Of a stretch of DNA of 7,573 nucleotides, positions 1 through 5,020 are shown one piece after another. How positions within the stretch are numbered: position 1 is the first letter of the stretch; the number at the start of each line of letters is the position of its first letter. The notes under the pieces were generated by a model. The model was not told the origin of the DNA. It was given only the letters and a program-made list of their open reading frames with translations, and ran no database searches. The DNA comes from Candidatus Zixiibacteriota bacterium (lineage in GTDB: Bacteria > Zixibacteria > MSB-5A5 > JAABVY01), in contig WJIM01000382.1 of the NCBI GenBank assembly GCA_014730285.1, forward strand, positions 1 through 7,573, written 5' to 3'. A program made the position numbers and the translations under genes.

Positions 1-1567
1 AACGGCACAGTCCGATCTCCAGTATCAGTTCGATATCGATCCGGCCTGTCCCATAAATTATCTGGCTGCTTTTAAGCTGGATGTTACCGCTGACGGCGGT
101 TATACGGATAGTATCTTTTTCGACCTGATGATCGGCCAGCAAATCGAGGATTTCGAGAGCGGAGGCTTTGCGCAGTATCCCTGGGTGCAGGGAGGCTCTG
201 CAGATTGGTCTACAGTTACCTCGGATGTATATGAAGGTACTTATTCGGCCAAATCCGGTAACATAACACATAACCAGAATTCATCGATAGAGCTCTCTGC
301 GGAAATCCTTTCCGGCGGAGATATAAGCTTCTACTATAAAGTCTCCTCCGAATCCGGCTGGGACTATCTGCGATTCTATATTGACGGCAATGAGCAGGAA
401 AAATGGTCGGGCGAGGATCCCTGGACCCAGGTCAGCTACAGCGTGACTCCCGGTACACATACATTTAAATGGTCTTACACCAAGGACGGCAGTCAGTCCG
501 ACGGCTCCGACTGCGGCTGGGTGGATATGATAGTATTCCCGCCGCTCCGAATTGCTCCCGAAATTACCACCGCCTCGCTTCCCGACTGGACCTTCGGGTA
601 TCTCTATTCCGAACAGCTCGAGGCTACCGGCGGAACCGGCGCGCATACCTGGAGCGATAAATTTGATGATCTTAACGGTACGGGATTGACTCTATCGAGT
701 GGTGGTTTGCTTTCCGGCCTGCCCTCTGTTGCCGGGACGATTTCGTTTACGGCTGTGGTGACCGATGCCTCCAGCGAGTCCGACGAAAAGCAATTCAGTT
801 TTGATATTAATCCTGATGTGGAGATTCTGGATGATTCGCTTCCGGATTGGACTCAGGGCCGAACATATACACAACAGCTTAACGCCACCGGTGGTACCGG
901 CAGCCTGGCCTGGAGCGATGTTAATTCCGATCTGGACGCCACCGGCCTTTCACTCTCGACAGACGGATTAATCTCCGGCGTACCGTCGACAAACGGTCTT
1001 GTCCAGTTTACGGCGCGTGCTGCCGATGATGTGGGGGCGGACGATACACAGGCGTTTGAGTTTGTGATAAATCCCAGTATGGAGATCGTTGAGGATACAT
1101 TGCCGGACGGCATCGTGGGCGAAGAATACAGCGTTCAGTTGACCTGCAGCGGCGGCACCGGTGAAAAACTCTGGAGCGACAAATACAGCAGTCTGGACGG
1201 CAGTGGTCTGACCATATCCGAAACCGGTCTGCTTTCCGGCACACCTCTGGATGAAGGCCCTGAAGGATTCTGGGCAAGAGTCGAGGATGAGACCGGCAGT
1301 CAGGTTGAACAGTACCTGGGTATGCAGATCAGGGGCGCCTACATTTGCGGGGATGCTAACTCCGATGAAGCGGTTAATGTCAGCGATGCTGTGGCTGTTA
1401 TCAACTATGTCTTCGTTGGCGGTAATCCTCCCGATCCGTATGAGGCCGGTGATGTCAACTGCGACGAAACCGTTAATGTCAGCGATGCGGTATGGATCAT
1501 AAATTATGTCTTCATTGGCGGAGATAATCCCTGCGATACGGATGGTAATGGCGAACCGGACTGCTGA
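1..1567 (+). CDS. Large secreted multidomain protein, C-terminal part (adhesin-like domain, three Ig-like repeats, dockerin-like doublet)
   Basis: The reading frame is open from the left edge (first full codon at base 2) to TGA at 1565-1567, so the 5' part is missing. The ATG at 128 is internal: coding continues upstream with a beta-sandwich-like stretch and no ribosome site precedes it. Domains in order: end of a beta-sandwich (2-140); an adhesin/lectin-like domain starting at EDFESG (about 146-545) with the GWDYLRFYIDG and HTFKWSYTKDG strands seen in the cleaved-adhesin/MAM-like domains of gingipain-type proteins; three putative-Ig repeats (557-814, 815-1075, 1076-1342); and a dockerin-like doublet (1346-1567) whose two calcium loops begin GDANSD and GDVNCD. 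In relatives this architecture follows a peptidase such as family C25 or S8, but no catalytic part is visible, so enzyme activity is unproven. The protein is probably exported and surface-bound. The doublet resembles that of the metalloprotease at 2897-4918. Confidence 0.85.
   Translation, partial: TAQSDLQYQFDIDPACPINYLAAFKLDVTADGGYTDSIFFDLMIGQQIEDFESGGFAQYPWVQGGSADWSTVTSDVYEGTYSAKSGNITHNQNSSIELSAEILSGGDISFYYKVSSESGWDYLRFYIDGNEQEKWSGEDPWTQVSYSVTPGTHTFKWSYTKDGSQSDGSDCGWVDMIVFPPLRIAPEITTASLPDWTFGYLYSEQLEATGGTGAHTWSDKFDDLNGTGLTLSSGGLLSGLPSVAGTISFTAVVTDASSESDEKQFSFDINPDVEILDDSLPDWTQGRTYTQQLNATGGTGSLAWSDVNSDLDATGLSLSTDGLISGVPSTNGLVQFTARAADDVGADDTQAFEFVINPSMEIVEDTLPDGIVGEEYSVQLTCSGGTGEKLWSDKYSSLDGSGLTISETGLLSGTPLDEGPEGFWARVEDETGSQVEQYLGMQIRGAYICGDANSDEAVNVSDAVAVINYVFVGGNPPDPYEAGDVNCDETVNVSDAVWIINYVFIGGDNPCDTDGNGEPDC
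557..1342 (+). repeat. Three tandem putative-Ig (He_PIG-type) repeats inside the secreted protein
   Basis: Three consecutive units of about 86-89 codons at 557-814, 815-1075 and 1076-1342 share the same skeleton: a start of the type xLPDW or xLPDG, then GxxYxxQL, a GGTG turn, a WSD triplet, GL(T/S)(L/I)S, GL(L/I)SG(L/V/T)P, and a final beta strand. This is the pattern of putative-Ig domains in bacterial surface proteins, where they act as rigid spacers or ligand-binding modules. At the DNA level the units have diverged, so this is old domain duplication and not a recent tandem expansion. The third unit is the most divergent: the Trp of LPDW is Gly and the end is altered where it joins the dockerin-like part. 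Confidence 0.8.
1346..1567 (+). other. Dockerin-like doublet and Asp-rich tail of the first secreted protein
   Basis: Two F-hand-like units start at 1349 (GDANSDEAVNVSDAV) and 1448 (GDVNCDETVNVSDAV). Each has Asp/Asn at calcium-ligand spacing followed by the helix (V/I)INYVF(V/I)GG. The tail DTDGNGEPDC resembles a thrombospondin-type-3 calcium loop. Classical dockerins bind cohesins in cellulosomes. No cohesin is seen in this window, and in candidate phyla such doublets are common at the ends of secreted proteins with unknown partners. The role as an attachment or sorting module is an inference. Confidence 0.75.
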
Positions 1568-1594
1568 TTGTTACCTGAAGAAAGCAATAAAACG

Positions 1595-1630
1595 AGCCCG
1601 TTGAATATAATTCAACGGGCTTTAATTTTG
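1595..1630. terminator. Strong intrinsic terminator, probably bidirectional
   Basis: A perfect 12-bp stem pairs 1595-1606 (AGCCCGTTGAAT) with 1610-1621 (ATTCAACGGGCT) around a 3-base ATA loop. It is followed on the plus strand by TTAATTTTG, 27 bases after the stop of the secreted-protein gene. Read on the minus strand, the stem is followed by CGTTTTATT, so it can also stop transcripts from the convergent small gene that ends at 1723. Confidence 0.88.
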
Positions 1631-1681
1631 TCGAAAGTATTCCCAATTTTCAAGCGCTTCGGGGTGTGCGGTCAGGCTGAG

Positions 1682-1700
1682 CTCCGATCTTAAATCGGAG
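1682..1700. repeat. Inverted repeat between the convergent genes
   Basis: CTCCGAT (1682-1688) and ATCGGAG (1694-1700) form a perfect 7-bp stem with a 5-base loop, 22 bases past the stop of the minus-strand small gene. No T-run follows on either strand, so it is not a standard terminator. It could stabilise an mRNA 3' end or belong to a dispersed extragenic repeat. Apart from this and the terminator, the interval 1568-1722 shows nothing I can name. Confidence 0.4.
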
Positions 1701-1722
1701 TAAGGGTACGAAAACGACGAGC

Positions 1723-1887
1723 CTATTTCATCTCGCGTTCAAGCGAATTAAACAGATAGTCATCCCCTCGCAAAATGCGGTTAATCACAGTTGCCAGTTT
1801 GGAGGGGGGTATACTCTGCAGGCGATATAGGGCCCAGGAATTCCGGGGTTCCGTTTCGTCCAAATTGGAACGTTTTGGTGTGTACAT
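1723..1887 (-). CDS. Small protein (54 aa), related to the 60-aa protein at 2457-2639
   Basis: The ATG at 1887-1885 is chosen because GAGAGG lies 6 bases upstream on the minus strand. An in-frame TTG at 1908 would add seven residues but has no ribosome site. The protein is soluble and charged, without signal peptide or membrane segment. It has a polar N-terminus (residues 1-17) and then a probable helical part with YRLQSIPPSKL, NRILRGD and a basic/acidic end SLEREMK. Residues 21-47 align without gaps to residues 22-48 of the 60-residue protein encoded 570 bases away, with identities Y, L, Q, S, N, I, L, G and L. The NRILRGDDY stretch vaguely recalls the C-terminus of FlgM-type anti-sigma factors, but that is too weak to name it. 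It is divergent from the helix-turn-helix gene at 1959 and shares a 71-bp control region with it. I do not recognise the family. Confidence 0.65.
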   Translation of the reverse strand: MYTPKRSNLDETEPRNSWALYRLQSIPPSKLATVINRILRGDDYLFNSLEREMK

Positions 1888-1958
1888 AAATACCCTCTCA
1901 AGAAACAAGGTGTTTCATTAGTTAAATGCCAGAGCGCATTGTTCCTGAGGATTAAACG
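1888..1958. promoter_or_regulatory. Divergent control region with two short inverted repeats
   Basis: This 71-bp gap separates the start codons of the minus-strand small gene and the plus-strand helix-turn-helix gene. It must contain or overlap the promoters of both. It holds two perfect 5-bp inverted repeats: GAAAC/GTTTC (1902-1906 and 1912-1916, spacer AAGGT) and AATGC/GCATT (1925-1929 and 1936-1940). Either could be an operator for the regulator encoded next door, but arms of 5 bp can occur by chance. No convincing -35/-10 pair is visible on either strand. Confidence 0.45.
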
Positions 1959-2384
1959 ATGTTAAATACCCTTTTTGATAAGTATTTTGTTAGGAATATG
2001 CGAAAAAAACCAAATTTTTTGCTATTTCAAAGCAAATATCGCCAACTTTTTGCTTATATTATGGACATGCAAAGCAAGAAAGAGTATCTGTATGCTGAGG
2101 TGCTGGTCGATTCGGAGCTTCTGGAAAAGTTTCCCGAGGAAAGGTCGGCATACTATCAGACCAGGAACGAGAGAGACAAGAGGGAATTCAGCAGAAAATT
2201 CATCGCTAAGCTCAACTGGCACATAAGGAATTCGCTGTCCGACAGACAGCGTGAGGTTATCGAGTTAATAATCGAGGGTTTGACAGAGAGGGAAATAGCT
2301 GCCAGACTGGAAATAGCCCAGCAGGTGGTAAATATTTATAAATGGCGCGCTATCATGCGGTTAAGGAAGAAGATCAAGGCCTGA
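1959..2384 (+). CDS. Helix-turn-helix transcription regulator with sigma-70 region 4/LuxR-like C-terminus (141 aa)
   Basis: Translation starts at ATG 1959 with TGAGGA at 1946-1951. The C-terminal third (residues about 93-138) reads LSDRQREVIELI, EGLTEREIAARLEIAQQVV and YKWRAIMRLRKKI. This is the tetrahelical DNA-binding fold shared by sigma-70 region 4 and LuxR-type regulators, including the conserved ExA recognition-helix context EIAARL. The N-terminal 90 residues contain no sigma region 2, no receiver domain and no autoinducer domain that I recognise. They look helical, with aromatic and charged residues. It is therefore either a reduced sigma-like factor or a small DNA-binding regulator. 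It is divergent from the 54-residue gene and 72 bases upstream of the 60-residue gene, which it may be co-transcribed with. It probably regulates the divergent region, by analogy with other divergent regulator genes. Confidence 0.85.
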   Translation: MLNTLFDKYFVRNMRKKPNFLLFQSKYRQLFAYIMDMQSKKEYLYAEVLVDSELLEKFPEERSAYYQTRNERDKREFSRKFIAKLNWHIRNSLSDRQREVIELIIEGLTEREIAARLEIAQQVVNIYKWRAIMRLRKKIKA

Positions 2385-2436
2385 GGTGTATGTCAAAAAA
2401 CTGTAAAGTAGAGAACCATACGTAACCCTAATGCCG

Positions 2437-2452
2437 CCTCCCGGAAGGAGGT
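2437..2452 (+). promoter_or_regulatory. Ribosome site inside a small hairpin ahead of the 60-aa gene
   Basis: The strong Shine-Dalgarno AAGGAGG (2445-2451) lies 5 bases before ATG 2457. Its GGAGG (2447-2451) is exactly complementary to CCTCC at 2437-2441, with loop CGGAA, and a G-U pair (2436 with 2452) can extend the stem. The hairpin would hide the ribosome site, which suggests translational control or coupling. Whether it folds in vivo is an inference. Confidence 0.5.
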
Positions 2453-2456
2453 CGCC

Positions 2457-2639
2457 ATGGCTTCAGACAGCTTTGATCACAACCAGGCCCAACTACTCGA
2501 GAAGAAGATTATCCATCCCTATGCCCTGCAAGGTCTTAACGGTTCGAATTTTGTCGCTACGACCAACAAAATTCTGGCTGGAGAGTTTGGATTAATCTCT
2601 TTCAGGCGCAAGACAACAGAAAGGCAGTTTTCGGCTTAA
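2457..2639 (+). CDS. Small protein (60 aa), related to the 54-aa protein at 1723-1887
   Basis: The start at ATG 2457 has one of the strongest ribosome sites in the window (AAGGAGG, 5-base spacing). The stop is TAA at 2637-2639. The protein has a polar N-terminus, a middle IIHPYALQGLNGSNF, then VATTNKILAGEFGLISF and a basic C-terminus RRKTTERQ. It has no signal peptide or membrane segment. Residues 22-48 align without gaps to residues 21-47 of the divergent small protein: Y, L, Q, S, N, I, L, G and L are identical, and L/I, F/L, K/R, E/D, I/F and S/N are similar. It follows the helix-turn-helix gene by 72 bases, probably in the same transcript. I do not know the family. A small partner protein of the regulator, such as an anti-activator, is possible but untested. 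Confidence 0.7.
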   Translation: MASDSFDHNQAQLLEKKIIHPYALQGLNGSNFVATTNKILAGEFGLISFRRKTTERQFSA

Positions 2640-2721
2640 GCTTGAGCACCGAACTGTCGAATTTAAAGGGGCGATCGGGGGAGGCATAAGCATTTGTATA
2701 ATGCCGCATTTTCTTTTTGAA

Positions 2722-2749
2722 TTGACAAAACCCCCATTTTCATTATGTT
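2722..2749 (+). promoter_or_regulatory. Sigma70-like promoter P1 for the metalloprotease
   Basis: A perfect -35 box TTGACA (2722-2727) is followed after 16 bases by a -10 box TATGTT (2744-2749). Transcription would start near 2756 and give a leader of about 140 bases before ATG 2897. The -10 box lies inside an inverted repeat at 2743-2760. Confidence 0.65.
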
Positions 2750-2760
2750 GTTTAACATAA
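2743..2760. promoter_or_regulatory. Candidate operator: perfect inverted repeat over two promoters
   Basis: TTATGTT (2743-2749) and AACATAA (2754-2760) are exact reverse complements separated by GTTT. The left arm contains the -10 box of P1 and the right arm contains most of the -35 box of P2, so a dimeric protein bound here could block both promoters. The palindromic symmetry is seen directly. The operator role is an inference. Confidence 0.55.
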
Positions 2761-2780
2761 GGCGTTCCTGCTTTTATACT
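2752..2780 (+). promoter_or_regulatory. Sigma70-like promoter P2 for the metalloprotease
   Basis: TTAACA (2752-2757) and TATACT (2775-2780) are separated by the optimal 17 bases. Each box matches the consensus at five of six positions. The predicted start near 2787 leaves a leader of about 110 bases. P2 starts just downstream of the P1 -10 box, and the two share the inverted repeat at 2743-2760. Confidence 0.6.
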
Positions 2781-2896
2781 TGCAAAATTTAAGCATCAGG
2801 AACAAATGCATTGTTGCCGATATTAATACAATGTAATGATAAAGAATGATTTGATATTGGAGCCCTGTATCTGATGTCTCGCCCCGGAGAAACCTC

Positions 2897-4918
2897 ATGA
2901 GGCTATCTCTCTTGAAAATATTGCTGCTTTCGGCTTTGATGTTCTATCCTGTCCAGAGTCTTTACGCCAAAAGCTCTCCGATAGAAAAAATCGAAACCGC
3001 GTACGCCCAGGAGAGAATCAGCCTGGGAGAGAAGATAATCTATCAGGTTATGACTGTGCGTGCACCGGACAGGCTCCCGGAGGAATACAAGGTTGAAGAT
3101 GAGAAGAAGCTGAAATCCGCGACTGAGATTATGGTCGAGGCCCGGCAGAACTTCGATCGTCTTTCGAAACTTGAACAGGAGACCTTGAAGCAATATTTGA
3201 GTCGTCCGAATCTGGATTCCTCTCATGTCAGCCCCGAAGGACATTTCAGAATACATTACAAAATCGAAGGAACCCACGCTGTCGATCCTGATGATATCGA
3301 TCCTGCCAACGGAATTCCGGATTATGTCGACTGGATTGCTCAGTACAGCGACAGTTCTTACAGATGTATGCATGACAATCTCGGGTATCTTTATCCTCCC
3401 TCGGATGATACGGTGGGAGGCGATTCGCTTTATGATATCTATTTGATGGAGATGCCCTATTACGGTTACACACAGCCGGAAACACCCGGACCGGAGGCAT
3501 GGGATGACTGGATCAGCTACATGGTAGTGCATAGAAATTTCGACGGTTTTCCTCCCAATGAGGATCCGGAAGGACTGCAGAAAGGCGCGGCCAAAGTAAC
3601 ATGTGCCCATGAATATTTTCATTCGACACAAATGGCCTATAATCTTTTGAGCGATATGTGGTACATGGAGGTCTCCTCGACCTGGATGGAGGATATCTGT
3701 TATCCCGAGGTCAATGATAATTATAACTACCTTCCCGAGTTCTTTAATTACCCTCATCTCGCTTTGGGCGATTCATACAATTATCATGAGTACGGCTCTT
3801 TTATCTGGAATAGATTTTTGGATAACCGTTTCGACACCACGCTCGTCAGAGATATCTGGGAGAATCTGATCGAAGATGACGATGCCTATGCTGTTATAAA
3901 TTCCACCTTGCAGAATTATAATTCCAGCCTCTATGATGCATTCAACGAATTCGCAGTCTGGAACTGGTGCACATATAATTATGATGACGGGAATCACTAT
4001 GCGGATGGCGCCGATTATCCCGTCACTATCGATCTTTTGGGAACGATCACTTTTTATCCGACTGGTGATCTTGAACCTTATCCGGCAAAACGTCCTGATG
4101 GTCTTAGTGCGAATTATATCCGCTTCGATGAATTCGGTGATGTTATCGGAGATTTCGTGCTGAGCTTTGACGGGCAGGACGGATATCATTGGGGAGCCAA
4201 TGTTGTTCTGGCCGAACCGGGAAATAATTATACTTTTACCGAGATTCCTCTCAACGAGACTTATGCCGGTTCACTGATAGTGTCCGAGATCGAATTATAC
4301 GATTATATCGTACTTAATCCGGTGGTGAAATCGTGGTATGCCGATAATGTGAATTATACTTATTCTGCGTACATGCTGCCCTGGCCGGATTATGCGGCAG
4401 AGGTGGGAGAGATCGGCCCCCATGATATCTATTCCATGGGACCGCGTGCGGTAAGCTTCTGGGTTTACAATCGCGGAGCGAAGCAGGATATCTATCACAT
4501 GACAATCGATGATGTGATGGGATGGGATTGCCAGCTCCGGGATACGCTGTTTATCATTCCCCTCAAGGATTCGGTGCAGGTTTTTGCCGATATATATTCC
4601 GGCCCTGAACTGGTGCCCGGTACGGCAAATAATATCATTCTAACTGCAACCTCGCACAGCGACAGCACTGCGTATGCCGTCGATTCCCTGCCGATGGAGA
4701 TAATAATCTTCAACGGTGATTCCAATAATGATGGTACCATTAATGTCAGCGATGCGGTTTGGATTATCAATTATGTCTTTATTGGGGGAAATCCTCCTAA
4801 ACCGCACTTATTTCAGGGCGATGCCAACTGCGATGAGAACATAAATGTGTCCGATGCGGTGTTTATCATTAACTATGTTTTCATTGGGGGACAGCCGCCG
4901 CCGTGTCTGGCATATTAG
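2897..4918 (+). CDS. Secreted MXAN_6640-type putative metalloprotease with C-terminal dockerin-like doublet (673 aa)
   Basis: ATG 2897 follows GGAGA (2886-2890) at 6-base spacing. Residues 1-24 are a signal peptide (basic RLSLLK, hydrophobic core, cleavage probably after LYA). Residues about 25-105 look like a helical propeptide. The catalytic part starts at HFRIHYKIEGTHAVDP (residues about 114-129) and continues with IPDYVDW and GGDSLYDIYL. The zinc motif HEYFH is at residues 238-242, followed by WYMEVSSTWMED (255-266), where E258 or E265 may be the third metal ligand. These are the hallmarks I associate with the MXAN_6640 putative metalloproteases of myxobacteria and candidate phyla. Their substrates are unknown. 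A beta-rich region spans about 400-605. Two dockerin-like units begin at residues 607 and 641 (GDSNNDGTINVSDAV, GDANCDENINVSDAV). The protein acts outside the cytoplasm. It appears monocistronic, with two promoters in front and a terminator behind. Confidence 0.88.
   Translation: MRLSLLKILLLSALMFYPVQSLYAKSSPIEKIETAYAQERISLGEKIIYQVMTVRAPDRLPEEYKVEDEKKLKSATEIMVEARQNFDRLSKLEQETLKQYLSRPNLDSSHVSPEGHFRIHYKIEGTHAVDPDDIDPANGIPDYVDWIAQYSDSSYRCMHDNLGYLYPPSDDTVGGDSLYDIYLMEMPYYGYTQPETPGPEAWDDWISYMVVHRNFDGFPPNEDPEGLQKGAAKVTCAHEYFHSTQMAYNLLSDMWYMEVSSTWMEDICYPEVNDNYNYLPEFFNYPHLALGDSYNYHEYGSFIWNRFLDNRFDTTLVRDIWENLIEDDDAYAVINSTLQNYNSSLYDAFNEFAVWNWCTYNYDDGNHYADGADYPVTIDLLGTITFYPTGDLEPYPAKRPDGLSANYIRFDEFGDVIGDFVLSFDGQDGYHWGANVVLAEPGNNYTFTEIPLNETYAGSLIVSEIELYDYIVLNPVVKSWYADNVNYTYSAYMLPWPDYAAEVGEIGPHDIYSMGPRAVSFWVYNRGAKQDIYHMTIDDVMGWDCQLRDTLFIIPLKDSVQVFADIYSGPELVPGTANNIILTATSHSDSTAYAVDSLPMEIIIFNGDSNNDGTINVSDAVWIINYVFIGGNPPKPHLFQGDANCDENINVSDAVFIINYVFIGGQPPPCLAY
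4715..4915 (+). other. Dockerin-like doublet of the metalloprotease
   Basis: Two calcium-loop units begin at 4715 and 4817, each followed by (W/F)IINYVFIGG. The first unit matches the second unit of the other secreted protein: DNA 4739-4788 and 1472-1521 agree at 44 of 50 positions, and five of the six differences are at third codon positions. The module is therefore conserved at protein level and probably binds a shared partner or anchor. The partner is not in this window. Confidence 0.75.
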
Positions 4919-4940
4919 ATAGTTTTGCAAATTTGGATCA

Positions 4941-4967
4941 GGCCATTAATCATAGTGGCCTTTTTTT
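4941..4967 (+). terminator. Intrinsic terminator of the metalloprotease gene
   Basis: GGCCAT (4941-4946) pairs with GTGGCC (4955-4960), including one G-U pair, around an 8-base loop. A run of seven T (4961-4967) follows directly. It lies 22 bases after the stop codon and separates the metalloprotease from the kinase gene. Confidence 0.85.
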
Positions 4968-4968
4968 G

Positions 4969-4997
4969 TTGACTAAAATATAGTGTATGATTTTAAT
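4969..4997 (+). promoter_or_regulatory. Sigma70-like promoter for the kinase gene
   Basis: TTGACT (4969-4974) and TTTAAT (4992-4997) are 17 bases apart, each matching the consensus at five of six positions. The site lies immediately after the terminator T-run, and the predicted start near 5004 gives a very short leader before ATG 5021. The Shine-Dalgarno AAGGGA (5009-5014) would be close to the mRNA 5' end. Confidence 0.55.
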
Positions 4998-5020
4998 AGC
5001 CCTAACCAAAGGGATATTAT

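Noticed and set aside
128..130. ATG at 128 as the start of the first protein
   Set aside because: The same frame stays open to the left edge and encodes plausible beta-sandwich sequence, and no ribosome site precedes the ATG. The gene is truncated by the window.
1349..1520. Dockerin repeats as evidence of a cellulosome
   Set aside because: No cohesin, scaffoldin or glycoside hydrolase is visible. In candidate phyla these doublets occur on many secreted proteins that do not degrade polysaccharides.
1630..1680. Short plus-strand frame after the terminator (ending NFQALRGVRSG before TGA)
   Set aside because: No start codon or ribosome site, and it lies just after a strong terminator. It could be a gene remnant, but nothing supports that.
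1888..1908. TTG at 1908 as the start of the minus-strand small gene
   Set aside because: No Shine-Dalgarno lies in front of it, whereas the ATG at 1887 has GAGAGG at ideal spacing.
2630..2653. Hairpin TTCGG/CCGAA at the end of the 60-residue gene as a terminator
   Set aside because: The stem contains a two-base bulge and no T-run follows, so it does not meet the intrinsic-terminator pattern.
2697..2702. TATAAT as a further -10 box upstream of the metalloprotease
   Set aside because: The hexamer is perfect but there is no acceptable -35 box 16-18 bases upstream and no TGn extension.
2903..3757. Long open frame of 284 codons on the minus strand
   Set aside because: It lies entirely antisense to the metalloprotease, which has a signal peptide, zinc motif and domain matches. 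The antisense translation is rich in Ile, Arg and His and shows no recognisable domain.
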